NCBI RefSeq assembly: GCF_023217965.1
Contig: NZ_JALPSC010000001.1
Span: forward strand, 1,984,001 to 2,048,000
Direction of reading: 5' to 3'
DNA from: Prevotella sp. E13-27
GTDB taxonomy: Bacteria > Bacteroidota > Bacteroidia > Bacteroidales > Bacteroidaceae
Length of the DNA stretch: 64,000 nucleotides
Positions 43,265 through 51,782 of this stretch are shown piece by piece. A model generated the notes under the pieces. That model was given only the letters and a program-made list of their open reading frames with translations, searched no databases and was not told the DNA's origin. A program made the translations under genes and the position numbers. Position 1 is the first letter of the stretch. Each line of letters opens with the position of its first letter.

Positions 43265-45205
43265 ATGAATATGAGTTTATTGGAGATTTGTCAACAATTG
43301 CCTGATATAGATGTTAGTGAATTCCATAGGTTTACCTCAAAGTGGATAAACTATGTGAAATCCAATACAACCAGTGACAATATTCCAGAATCAGACTGGA
43401 ACCAACTTTTCACCCGTTCTAATCCTGTTGCAGGCATAGATCGGGGTGAAATGCAAGACAGAATTAAGCAAAGAAACGGAGAGAGAGAAACTAATGAAAG
43501 GCGTTCTTTTGTCTCTAACTGGAATAAGATATTTCTTCCAATTCTAAAGGGTATTATTAATCCTGATTCTGGAAATAGGATTGAAAAGATAAAGGATGTA
43601 AGGGACACGATGAGAAATGTTATTATTCAAGGTGGTGGTAGAAACACAAAAGCTGCCATCAATAGAATGCTCATTACTTTTTGTCCTGATATTCTTATTC
43701 GAATTCCCAATGAGGATAACACGAAAGAGTTTATGGAATTACTTAGACCTTTCTCTAATCCAGATGAGCCTCTGACTGCAAATGAGGATTGGGTAGATAA
43801 TAGTACTAATATCATGGAGTTTCTGAAAAGGCAACTTGGAGAGACCATACAGAAAAGAACAATCTGGGATGTTTATATTAGCTTGAAGAATTCTGACAAA
43901 AGATATAGCATGGCAACAAATAATGAAAGAGAAACAAGTATGTTAGACAAATACACTTCTTTGTTGAAGACGAATAAAAATCTGATCTTAACAGGAGCAC
44001 CAGGAACGGGAAAAACTTTTTTAGCTAAGGATATAGCTGCACAGATGATTTTAAACAAATCGTATGAAGAAGTAATGGATGATGAGGAAGACAAGGATTT
44101 GTTTTCACATTATTCGGATTTCGTGCAGTTCCATCCATCATATGATTATACAGATTTTGTGGAAGGTTTACGTACCAAGAATGACACAAATGGAAATGTT
44201 GGTTTTGAACGTAAGGATGGGGTCTTCAAGAGATTTTGCAAGAGGCTTTTTACAAATGATTTGTTAATGAGACAAGAAGATGTCTTTGAACCAATTTATC
44301 AATCTGTGTATGATGCAATAGAGAAAGGCAGACTTAAACATCTTAAAACACCGTATGGATCATTTGAAGTCGGAGTAGAGAAAGGAAGAATTGTATATGG
44401 GAGTGATAGGCGAACTGAGAGTAAAGATAATCTAAAATTATTATACGACCATTTCTTTCTTAAAAACAAATTCGATTTGTCTGATTTGCATAAAGATGAT
44501 TATTGGAATCTAATTGCAAAACTAACAGAAGGGAAAACCAAAACTTGCGACTATGTGTATTATAGTGGAATTTTGCAGAAGATGCTTGATATAGCAGACA
44601 AAAAATATGAAGAAGATAATACCCCATATATTTTCATTATCGACGAAATCAATCGTGGTGAAATCTCAAAGATATTCGGCGAACTATTCTTCTCTATCGA
44701 TCCAGGTTACAGAGGTGAGAAAGGCAAGGTAAACACGCAGTATCAGAACATGGTTGCAGAGGGCGATGTGTTTAAAAATGGCTTCTATGTCCCAGAGAAT
44801 GTCTATATCATCGGAACTATGAACGACATTGACCGCTCTGTGGAGAGTATGGACTTTGCTATGCGTCGCCGTTTTGCTTGGCAGGAAGTAACTGCGGAGG
44901 AGAGTTATACGAACATGATAGAGCAAGATCCTGAGTTTGCGCTCGCCAAAGATGAAATCAAGGCGAGAATGTTCAATTTGAATAAAGCTATCGTAGAGAC
45001 AGAGGGATTGGATGAGGCTTATCAAATAGGTGCTGCTTACTTCAGAAAGTATCTTGACTATCAAGATAAAACCAATCCTTTCGATTGCCTATGGGAGAAC
45101 CATCTGAAAGGCTTGCTCTTTGAGTATCTACGTGGCAATCGTAGGGCGAAAGAATTGTTAGAGAAGTTACACGACGCATATAACAAGAAGAGTCTAAATG
45201 AGTAG
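43265..45205 (+). CDS. mcrB: McrB-type AAA+ GTPase subunit
   Basis: The product is 646 aa. The N-terminal ~220 residues should recognise target DNA; they do not match the EcoKMcrA/B N-domains I know. The AAA+ motor has Walker A LTGAPGTGKTFLAKDIAAQM (about 244-262), Walker B FIIDEINRGEISKIFGELFF (about 456) and the McrB signature MNDIDRSVESMDFAMRRRFA. McrB hexamers use GTP to translocate and activate McrC against modified DNA. The mcrC start overlaps its end by 8 nt. Many AGA and AGG codons and high A+T set the gene apart from neighbouring core genes. Confidence 0.9.
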   Translation: MNMSLLEICQQLPDIDVSEFHRFTSKWINYVKSNTTSDNIPESDWNQLFTRSNPVAGIDRGEMQDRIKQRNGERETNERRSFVSNWNKIFLPILKGIINPDSGNRIEKIKDVRDTMRNVIIQGGGRNTKAAINRMLITFCPDILIRIPNEDNTKEFMELLRPFSNPDEPLTANEDWVDNSTNIMEFLKRQLGETIQKRTIWDVYISLKNSDKRYSMATNNERETSMLDKYTSLLKTNKNLILTGAPGTGKTFLAKDIAAQMILNKSYEEVMDDEEDKDLFSHYSDFVQFHPSYDYTDFVEGLRTKNDTNGNVGFERKDGVFKRFCKRLFTNDLLMRQEDVFEPIYQSVYDAIEKGRLKHLKTPYGSFEVGVEKGRIVYGSDRRTESKDNLKLLYDHFFLKNKFDLSDLHKDDYWNLIAKLTEGKTKTCDYVYYSGILQKMLDIADKKYEEDNTPYIFIIDEINRGEISKIFGELFFSIDPGYRGEKGKVNTQYQNMVAEGDVFKNGFYVPENVYIIGTMNDIDRSVESMDFAMRRRFAWQEVTAEESYTNMIEQDPEFALAKDEIKARMFNLNKAIVETEGLDEAYQIGAAYFRKYLDYQDKTNPFDCLWENHLKGLLFEYLRGNRRAKELLEKLHDAYNKKSLNE

Positions 45206-46502
45206 CCTGCCCATACAGACAAAGGACAACTCTGAATGGCGTTTGACAGAGAAGGAACTTTGCCATCTTGACACACTCAAGAAGTTGACAGAGCCAACCA
45301 TTGCTGACCTATGCCGGAAGGAGCATCCCAATTTGTTGATATTCCCACAAGACTTGGATGTCTATGGGGATAAGATTGGCGATGCTCATATCTTTGAGGT
45401 GAAGGATGAAAAGATTGTTACTGGCAACATCATGGGCTTTATCGGCTGTGGCGATACAAAGGTTAGCATCAGTTCTCGCTTTGCTCAGGATAGCAATGAC
45501 TACTTCCTGCACTACATGCTCAGAAAGGTATTTGCCATCAATCTGTTTGATTTGCAATTCAACTCTGACGAAGAGAGTATTTTTGACTTCCTTATTTACC
45601 TGTTCCCGACGTTCTTGAAACGGGCGATGCAACAAGGGATGTATAGGGAGTATCAGACGCGAAGGTATAATGATGCCAATGTAAAAGGAAGGATAGATAT
45701 ATCTCGTCATATCAGGCAGGACATTCCCTTTGCAGGCAAGATTGCCTATACCACTCGTGAATATGCTCAGGACAATCATCTGACACAGTTGATCCGGCAT
45801 ACTATCGAATACATTTCCCATCATCAGTATTCAGGGAACATCCTCCACAATGACGATAATATGTCAGATTGCGTAAAAGCTATTTGCCAGGCAACTGCAT
45901 CTTATAATCGAAATGAACGGCAGAAAGTGATAAATCAGAATCTTCGTCCCATTAGCCACCCTTATTATGGTGAGTATCGGCCGTTGCAACAGCTTTGCTT
46001 GCAGATACTTCGTCAGGAAGAAATGAAATATGGGCGAGACGATGATGAAATCTACGGAGTTCTGTTTGATGGCGCTTGGCTATGGGAAGAATATCTAAAC
46101 ACATTCCTCGCAGACATAGGCTTTGAACATCCCAGAAACAAAGAGGCAAAAGGACGTAAGAGTCTGTTTACGGACGGCTCAGGCTGGTGCTATCCCGATT
46201 TCTTGAGTCCAGAAATGGTGCTTGACGCAAAATACAAATCGTACGACGATTGGAGCAAAGTACAAACGAAAGACCTGTATCAGGTGATTTCGTATATGCA
46301 TGTTTTGAATAGGAAGAAGGGTGGGTATGTTGTTCCTGTAGATTGGACTTCATCAAAACTTCCATCCAAAACTCTAAAAGGACAGGGTGGCATTATGTCC
46401 ATCTATGGTATGGATGTTGCTTTCAAAGCTGAATCGTTTGAAAATTATTATTCTAACATGGCCCTCTCTGAACAAGAGATAATAAACAACTTGGAAACCT
46501 AA
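45198..46502 (+). CDS. mcrC: McrC-type nuclease subunit
   Basis: The 434-aa partner of McrB has an N-terminal region with IFEVKDEKIVTGNIMGFIGC that stimulates the motor, and a C-terminal PD-(D/E)XK nuclease with PDFLSPEMVLDAKYKSYDDW (the D-x(n)-D-A-K active site, about 334-347). It cleaves DNA when activated. The ATG overlaps the mcrB stop by 8 nt, so the subunits are made in step. The last part of the protein ends 174 nt before the next gene, in which only a run of noncoding sequence was seen. Confidence 0.9.
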   Translation: MSSLPIQTKDNSEWRLTEKELCHLDTLKKLTEPTIADLCRKEHPNLLIFPQDLDVYGDKIGDAHIFEVKDEKIVTGNIMGFIGCGDTKVSISSRFAQDSNDYFLHYMLRKVFAINLFDLQFNSDEESIFDFLIYLFPTFLKRAMQQGMYREYQTRRYNDANVKGRIDISRHIRQDIPFAGKIAYTTREYAQDNHLTQLIRHTIEYISHHQYSGNILHNDDNMSDCVKAICQATASYNRNERQKVINQNLRPISHPYYGEYRPLQQLCLQILRQEEMKYGRDDDEIYGVLFDGAWLWEEYLNTFLADIGFEHPRNKEAKGRKSLFTDGSGWCYPDFLSPEMVLDAKYKSYDDWSKVQTKDLYQVISYMHVLNRKKGGYVVPVDWTSSKLPSKTLKGQGGIMSIYGMDVAFKAESFENYYSNMALSEQEIINNLET

Positions 46503-46676
46503 TGACACTAGGGATAGGTACCCTGTCATGCATAAAAATCCAAACCGTGTCTGTAAATCACGGGTAAATCACTGGGACGGTTCTGGTGATCTACAGCAAT
46601 TCCTAGAGACAAGTACTTGGTTTCAAATATATGAAGTGTAGAATTCCAAAATAATTTGTAACTTAGCAAACGAAAT

Positions 46677-48176
46677 ATGAAGATGGACGAAAAAACAATA
46701 AGAGAGACATTGCTAAAAGGCGAACGAGTGACGCTGGAATGCAAGAAAGCGAAGGCTGAGGTGCCAAAGTCGGTTTGGCAGACGTATTCGGCTTTTGCCA
46801 ATACTATTGGTGGACTGATTCTGCTTGGCGTGGATGAAGACTTGCAGGAGAAGGATGTTAGTAAGCGATTCCAGATAATTGGTGTGTATGAACCACGTAA
46901 GATTATCACAGATTTCTGGAATACTCTCAACAGCGACAAGGTTAATGAGAATATTCTCGTTGACAGCGATGTGGAGGTGGTGAATATGGATGGGGCACAG
47001 ATTGTCTGCATCCATGTTCCTCAGGCAGACTGGAGAGCAAAGCCAATATATCTGAATGGCAATGTATATAAAGGTACGTATAGGCGTAACAACGAAGGGG
47101 ACTATCATTGCACAGAGGCACAAGTGAAAGCAATGATACGTGACTCCAATGCAGATGGAAACGATAGTATCCTTATTGAATACTATGGTATGGACGACAT
47201 TGATCCTGATTCTTTGCGCCAATATCGTACCGAGTTTAGGCAAGAAAATAGTACCCATGTCTGGAATAGGGTTGATGACAAGACTTTCCTGAGAAATCTT
47301 GGCGGATATACCGAGGACAGGCAGACTGGCAAGGAGGGACTGACATTGGCGGGTCTGATGATGTTTGGTAAGGGGCTTGCCATAAGAGACCGTTTTGCAA
47401 ACTTCCGCATGGACTATTTAGACATGAGCCATCTGGTGGGTGATGAGCGGTATCATGACCGACTGACATACGATGGACTATGGGAAAACAACCTTTATCA
47501 GTTCTTCCGTATCGTGTCACCAAAGGTTCAGTTCGACCTTCCGAGACCGTTCAAATTGGAGAAAGGCGGCAAGAGAAATGACGACACACCTCAACATGAG
47601 GCTGTTCGTGAAGCCTTTACCAATGCTATTATCCACTGCGATCTGATGATGGATGCTGGCATTCTAAGAATAGAGAAGCATGATGACCGTCTTTGCTTCC
47701 GCAATCCAGGATTGTTGAAGTTGCCAGTAGAGACTATCTATCGTGGTGGTAACTCCAAGGCTCGTAATCCAAAGATTCAGAATATGCTGCGTATGATTGG
47801 CTTTGGTGAGAATGTCGGTTCCGGATTCCCAAAGATAATCGCTGCATGGAAAGAAACCAATTGGGGCGAACCACAACTGCTGAACAAACTGGATGTTGAC
47901 GAAGTTGAACTGATACTACCTGTGCCTTCACCTAAGTCAAATAGTACTGGGGTGTCCGAAGGGGTGTCTAATAGGGTGCCTAATGGGGTGTCTGATACTG
48001 CGAAGGCTATATATTCTCATATTCAAGCAGATCCTAATATCAGCAGAAACGAGTTGGTTAACCTTACAGGAATTTCGCTCAAAAACGTTCAGAAGCATAT
48101 AAATAGGCTCAAAGAGTTAGGGTTAATACGGCGAATCGGTTCAACAAGGTTTGGCTATTGGGAGATAATAGAGTGA
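46677..48176 (+). CDS. AlbA_2/Schlafen-like ATP-binding regulator with winged-helix tail
   Basis: The product is 499 aa. Residues about 5-130 are the AlbA_2 (Schlafen-type) nucleic-acid domain (GERVTLECKKAKAEVPKSVW, AFANTIGGLILLGVDEDL). A middle ATP-binding part (HEAVREAFTNAIIHCDLMMD, FGENVGSGFPKII) belongs to the RecG-like ATP-binding group. A repetitive linker (TGVSEGVSNRVPNGVSD) leads to a winged helix (about 435-495, NELVNLTGISLKNVQKHINR). Such proteins are found in defence islands and as transcription regulators. The last 4 nt overlap a second gene that repeats its own linker and winged helix. The -7 region reads TAACTTAG, one base off the consensus. Confidence 0.82.
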   Translation: MKMDEKTIRETLLKGERVTLECKKAKAEVPKSVWQTYSAFANTIGGLILLGVDEDLQEKDVSKRFQIIGVYEPRKIITDFWNTLNSDKVNENILVDSDVEVVNMDGAQIVCIHVPQADWRAKPIYLNGNVYKGTYRRNNEGDYHCTEAQVKAMIRDSNADGNDSILIEYYGMDDIDPDSLRQYRTEFRQENSTHVWNRVDDKTFLRNLGGYTEDRQTGKEGLTLAGLMMFGKGLAIRDRFANFRMDYLDMSHLVGDERYHDRLTYDGLWENNLYQFFRIVSPKVQFDLPRPFKLEKGGKRNDDTPQHEAVREAFTNAIIHCDLMMDAGILRIEKHDDRLCFRNPGLLKLPVETIYRGGNSKARNPKIQNMLRMIGFGENVGSGFPKIIAAWKETNWGEPQLLNKLDVDEVELILPVPSPKSNSTGVSEGVSNRVPNGVSDTAKAIYSHIQADPNISRNELVNLTGISLKNVQKHINRLKELGLIRRIGSTRFGYWEIIE

Positions 48177-48418
48177 ACTGTAGGTTGCTTGAAGGGTTGT
48201 CTATAAGGTTATTTAAAGGGTTGTCTAAAGGGTTATCTGAAACTGCCGCTAATATATATAAGATATATGCAGATAATTATATCACAAGAAGTGATATTGC
48301 GAATAGAATCGGAATATCTTTAACAGCAGTCCAAAAGCATATCAATAAACTCAAATCATTGAGATTCATTGACCGTGACGGATCTACAGGCCACGGTAAT
48401 TGGATAGTAATAGAGTGA
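48173..48418 (+). CDS. Winged-helix protein duplicated from the previous gene's C-terminus
   Basis: This is an 81-aa product starting GTG at 48173; GTGA overlaps the stop of the upstream gene, giving translational coupling. A longer TTG start (48158) is possible. It repeats the linker and winged helix of the upstream protein: LLEGLSIRLFKGLSKGLSE against the GVSEGVSNR-type linker, then RSDIANRIGISLTAVQKHIN against RNELVNLTGISLKNVQKHIN, and it ends GNWIVIE against GYWEIIE. It could be a dimer partner or competitor of the full-length protein, or a spare 3' cassette; neither is shown. Confidence 0.7.
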   Translation: MNCRLLEGLSIRLFKGLSKGLSETAANIYKIYADNYITRSDIANRIGISLTAVQKHINKLKSLRFIDRDGSTGHGNWIVIE

Positions 48419-48444
48419 GATAATCGACATGTCATTACGGTAGA

Positions 48445-48565
48445 AGGACGTAGCCTAATACGCACCTTCATGGCAAGTGCCACAAAAGATGCCACAATCA
48501 GTTCAAGAGCGTTGAGCAAGCTCTGATGAAAAAGATATGAATAGATTTTGTTTTTTCAGAAAAAA
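48445..48565 (+). repeat. Left copy of a diverged ~120-bp repeat
   Basis: The first 21 nt (aggacgtagcctaatacgcac, split here into aggacgtagcc and taatacgcac) match 51333-51353 exactly; about 70-75% of the rest matches, to gaatagattt and beyond, ending near the IS110 left end. Confidence 0.65.
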
Positions 48566-48614
48566 ATCACGGGGACTCTAATTTTGCGCTCTGATAGAAT
48601 ATATCAGTGAAGAA

Positions 48615-48646
48615 TTTGCTTTATCACGGCCAAATCCTTACCTTTG
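48615..48646 (+). promoter_or_regulatory. Promoter inside the IS110 left end
   Basis: TTTG (48615-48618), 20 nt, TACCTTTG (48639-48646). The transcript would start near 48652, 190 nt before the transposase ATG. Confidence 0.7.
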
Positions 48647-48651
48647 TTGTC

Positions 48652-48841
48652 AGAAGGAGGAAGAGGCCGACAGGAAAGGGAAACTATCCGTGGGACAACA
48701 GTCCTTTAGAGTCTATGAACCGTCTTAGTCCTTCCTGCTTAGTTGCGAAGTCCAGATAGAATGCCAGCGGCATAATAGCCTATTTAGAGTCCAAGACCAG
48801 ACAACTATTGGCCAATTCCTTCATTTTAACGGTACAAAGGT
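48652..48841 (+). ncRNA. Candidate IS110 bridge RNA
   Basis: About 190 nt between the promoter and the transposase ATG, close to the ~177 nt of the IS621 bridge RNA. It holds small hairpins (ggac-aaca-gtcc near 48693-48704; atgcc-agc-ggcat at 48761-48773) and two copies of TTTAGAGTC (48705-48713 and 48783-48791). The extended second copy TTAGAGTCC is fully complementary to GGACTCTAA at 48573-48581, at the presumed left end of the element, as expected for a guide sequence. Another loop part, GAACCG (48717-48722), is complementary to CGGTTC at 49945-49950 just past the transposase gene. The guide assignment is inference. Confidence 0.55.
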
Positions 48842-49906
48842 ATGAAAAAAATCTTTATTGGCATCGATTTCTCGAAAGAAAAGTTTGATGCGACCCTCAT
48901 TCAGGCAGAGGGACTGAAGGAATGTGCCCCTAGCGTGCACGAAGTGTTTGACAACAAAACATCAGGCTATCGTCGTCTGGCGAAGTGGGTGAAGGCTCAT
49001 GCAGAGGGCTTTGCGGCAGATTCCTGGCTCTTCTGTGGGGAGAATACCGGTGGGTATAGTATCGGGCTTAGCAACTATCTTTATGCCTCGGGCTATGACA
49101 TGTGGCTGGAGTGTGCCTACAAGATCAAGCACTCTGCAGGTATCCAACGTGTAAAGAACGACAAGGCTGACTCACGGGCCATCGCAGAGTATGCTATGCG
49201 TAACTACGACAAGATGATACTGCACAAGCCTCAGAGTGCCTCGCTAACTTGTTTGAGAGAGATATTCCTTTATCGTCACAGCCTTGTCAGGCAGAAGGTA
49301 GCACTGACGGTCAGAAGAGACGAGAAACGTCTCACACAGGAGAAGTCGGATGCCAGAGCTTTTATGTCTTTTACCAGCAAACACCTTATTACAGAGGTAA
49401 ACAAAGCCATCGCGAAATGTGACCAGAAGATTAAGGAAATCATTGCCTCTGATGACGAACTCAGGGAGATCTTTGGCATCATCACCTCCATGCCAGGCAT
49501 TGGAGTGCAGAATGCGACGTGCCTGATGGTCTATACGGACAACTTCCAGAAATTTGACCTAGACTCAAGGAAGATAGCCTGCTATTATGGTATTGCTCCA
49601 TTCGGACGACAATCGGGCACTAGCGTCAACAGCAGGCCTCAGGTCAGTCCTTTTGCCAACAGGAGGATTAAGTCCTTACTCTCGCAAGCGGCACTGGCGG
49701 CAATTAAGTTTGACATAAACGTACACAGCTATTATCAGCGGCTCATAGAACGAGGCAAGCATCCGTTGCTGATACATAATAACATCAAGAACAAGATGCT
49801 GCACATCCTCGTGGCAATGGTCAGAGATCGGGTAAAATACAATCCCGATAACGTGTATAGAACGAGTAACGAGGTAAGCCTAGCTCCTCAAGTGTTAAAT
49901 ATATAG
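48842..49906 (+). CDS. IS110-family transposase (DEDD recombinase)
   Basis: The 354-aa protein has the RuvC-like DEDD N-terminal domain (IGIDFSKEKFDA with the first Asp, CGENTGGYS with the Glu, KNDKADSRAIAEYAM with the last acids) and the Tnp_20 C-terminal domain (ITSMPGIGVQNATCLMVY, GTSVNSRPQVSPFANRRIKS, the likely catalytic serine region). IS110 recombinases are guided by a bridge RNA made from the element itself. Here the noncoding RNA candidate precedes the gene. The reading frame is intact, so it may be active. Confidence 0.93.
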   Translation: MKKIFIGIDFSKEKFDATLIQAEGLKECAPSVHEVFDNKTSGYRRLAKWVKAHAEGFAADSWLFCGENTGGYSIGLSNYLYASGYDMWLECAYKIKHSAGIQRVKNDKADSRAIAEYAMRNYDKMILHKPQSASLTCLREIFLYRHSLVRQKVALTVRRDEKRLTQEKSDARAFMSFTSKHLITEVNKAIAKCDQKIKEIIASDDELREIFGIITSMPGIGVQNATCLMVYTDNFQKFDLDSRKIACYYGIAPFGRQSGTSVNSRPQVSPFANRRIKSLLSQAALAAIKFDINVHSYYQRLIERGKHPLLIHNNIKNKMLHILVAMVRDRVKYNPDNVYRTSNEVSLAPQVLNI

Positions 49907-50017
49907 TTAAATATCAATCAATGTTTGGAATTTAGCATAGAATGCGGTTCTCCTGATTCATTTACGTAAACAATAGAATAAGGAACTAAAACGTTTTAAT
50001 TACAAAAGCCATAAGAT

Positions 50018-50215
50018 ATGTATCAAGAAAGGAACCATATAAAGGTGTTCGTATCATCAACGGTGTATGACTTTGAGTCACAGTTGGACATGGTGTACTC
50101 TACACTGGACGGCTAAGGGTACGACGTGATGATGTCGCACAAGGGAACGATTCCACTCGACAGTAAGTTGAGCAATCTGGAGAACTGCCTAAAGGGAGTT
50201 GAGGGCTGTAACGAT
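50018..50215 (+). pseudogene. DUF4062 gene remnant with an internal stop
   Basis: The frame reads MYQERNHIKVFVSSTVYDFE, SQLDMVYSTLDG, stop (TAA 50114-50116), then GYDVMMSHKGTIPLDSKLSN and LENCLKGVEGCND before similarity ends. This is the conserved start of DUF4062 proteins; the TAA stands where the family has Tyr. The rest of the gene is missing, and a new gene's promoter follows. DUF4062 proteins are often found in defence and NTPase contexts. It lies directly right of the IS110 element. Confidence 0.75.
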
Positions 50216-50232
50216 ATACGGAATAAAAGCAT

Positions 50233-50240
50233 TAACTTTG
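50233..50240 (+). promoter_or_regulatory. -7 box of the DUF1016 gene
   Basis: TAACTTTG, 15 nt before the ATG. The following gcaaacgaaat is shared with the start region of the AlbA_2-like gene (46667-46676). Confidence 0.5.
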
Positions 50241-50255
50241 CAAACGAAATGAGAT

Positions 50256-51305
50256 ATGGCAAACGAAATAGTAGAAACGAAAGCAATTGAGCAGGTAAGT
50301 GATAGCCTATATAAGGGAGTATCCGACATTATTGACAATGCACGGCAAGAGGTTGTTGTGTATGTGAACAAGCATTCTGACTTGATGTTCTGGCATATAG
50401 GCCATTATATTAATGAGGATATGGGCTACAAGCAGTATTCTGCCTATGGCAGCAAAATTCTTGCGACACTGTCGCAAAGATTGACTGCACGTTATGGCAA
50501 AGGATATACCTATACTGCTGTCACAAGGATGATGAAAGTCGCTCGATTTTATAGCGACGAAGAAATGTTTGCGACACTGTCGCAAACATTAACGTGGAGT
50601 CATTTTTTGGAACTCGTTACCATAGAAGATAATAACAAGCGATTGTTCTATCAACAGATGGGCATTGCTGAGCATTGGAGTGTCAGGCAGTTACGAGATA
50701 AACAGGATGAGATGGCGTACGAACGTTCTCTGATAGCTGTAAAACCTGAAGATGAGATAGTGAAGACTCTTGAGAAGGTGACTCCAACCCACATGGAGCC
50801 AGATGTAGTGCTACGCAATTCATACGTGCTGGATTTCCTGGGACTGAACGGCTACTATTCTGAAGAAGAACTGGAAGATGCTATCGCCAAACAGCTAGAA
50901 GCTTTTATCCTTGAGCTTGAATAAGGTTTCGCATTTCTGGAGCGTCAGAAACGTTTTACAATTGATGGCACAGACTATTATCTTGATTTGCTTTTCTATC
51001 ATCGAAAGCTGAAGTGCCTGATAGCTATTGACCTCAAACTTGGAAAATTCAAGCCTCAATATAAAGGGCAGATGGAATTATATCTCAAATACCTGCAGAA
51101 ATATGATATGCAACCAGATGAGAATCCACCTATCGGTCTTCTGCTATGCAGCGAAGGTAATACAGAACATATTGAGCTGATGATGCTGAACGAGGATCAC
51201 ATCAAAGTGGCTCAATACCTTACCTGCTTACCAGATAAACAGTGGTTTATTGACAAACTCAATCGTTCAATACTCATTGCTAAGGAATATAATGACAATC
51301 GCTAA
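50256..51305 (+). pseudogene. DUF1016 (YhcG-like) PD-(D/E)XK nuclease, split by a stop codon
   Basis: The N-terminal DUF1016 domain (MLWH-type segment in SDLMFWHIGHYINEDMGYKQ, SVRQLRDKQDEMAYERSLIA) runs to LELE and a TAA at 50922-50924. The same frame goes on without a shift as GFAFLERQKRFTIDGTDYYL, DLLFYHRKLKCLIAIDLKLG and the PD-(D/E)XK nuclease core (D, then IDLKLGKF) to 51305. Intact homologues read straight through here. One nonsense change thus splits an otherwise complete gene of about 349 codons. The product would be a 222-aa fragment lacking its nuclease. Confidence 0.85.
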
Positions 51306-51332
51306 GGAATATCCGCACTGTCGGTGAGTAAG

Positions 51333-51452
51333 AGGACGTAGCCTAATACGCACTTTTCAAGCAAGTGCCACACAAAATGCCGCAATATGCTTGGTGAGCG
51401 AAGAGCAAGCTCAGAACAAAAAGAAGTGAATAGATTTGGTTCATTCAAAAAG
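51333..51452 (+). repeat. Right copy of the diverged ~120-bp repeat
   Basis: Partner of 48445-48565, in the same orientation, just after the split DUF1016 gene. It contains the small hairpin gagcaagctc at 51403-51412, present in both copies. Confidence 0.65.
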
Positions 51453-51458
51453 AATGAT

Positions 51459-51511
51459 TACCTTTGCACCCGATGATGAGTCATAGTACGGTTGCTGGCT
51501 CAGCATCGGGT
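51459..51511 (+). ncRNA. Promoter-driven hairpin, possible small RNA
   Basis: TACCTTTG lies at 51459-51466, and a stem of 13 bp with one mismatch follows at once (acccgatgatgag 51468-51480; ctcagcatcgggt 51499-51511; 18-nt loop), then gttctttga. The transcript would be mostly this stem. It could be a small RNA or a terminator relic. Confidence 0.35.
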
Positions 51512-51627
51512 GTTCTTTGATGCAGTTTATAGCAGAATGTGGAATTGAGTACGGTTGCCAATTCGTAACCCAGATTTTCATCAATCCCCCAGACTGCCTT
51601 TATACAAAGAAAAGCTGAGAATTCTAA

Positions 51628-51727
51628 CAAAGTTACGAAAAAACGAGAGAAGAGCGAAAGAAAAGTTTATTTTTCTTTCCTATTCCGAGTGCTAAGTAAC
51701 TTCGACGGAGTCAAAGTTACACAAAAA
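51628..51727 (+). repeat. Right copy of the 100-bp island-bounding direct repeat
   Basis: Differs from 41891-41990 at three positions only (copy positions 10, 11 and 91). It lies just before the promoter of the secreted nuclease. Confidence 0.9.
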
Positions 51728-51782
51728 CGAGAGAAATACAAAAGGAAAGTGGCTTTTCTTTTGCATTTTTCTAGACTTTTCG

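Larger units (their letters stand above)
48419..48841. other. Intergenic region: repeat copy and IS110 left end
   Basis: It contains the repeat 48445-48565 (related to 51333-51452), the presumed IS110 left-end region with ggggactctaa (48571-48581), a promoter (48615-48646) and the bridge-RNA candidate. No protein-coding frame was seen. Confidence 0.6.
48566..49970 (+). mobile_element. IS110-family insertion sequence (ends approximate)
   Basis: The element consists of the left noncoding region with a promoter and bridge-RNA candidate, the transposase gene, and a short right end. Neither end could be fixed by sequence alone, since IS110 elements have no terminal inverted repeats and need no target duplication. 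The left edge is taken where similarity to the 51333 repeat ends; the right edge, before the DUF4062 remnant. Confidence 0.6.

Noticed and set aside
50114..50924. Stop-codon recoding (selenocysteine, pyrrolysine or suppressor) at the two TAA codons
   Set aside because: TAA is not used for these, no recoding element is seen, and the DUF4062 gene is also truncated. Decay is simpler.
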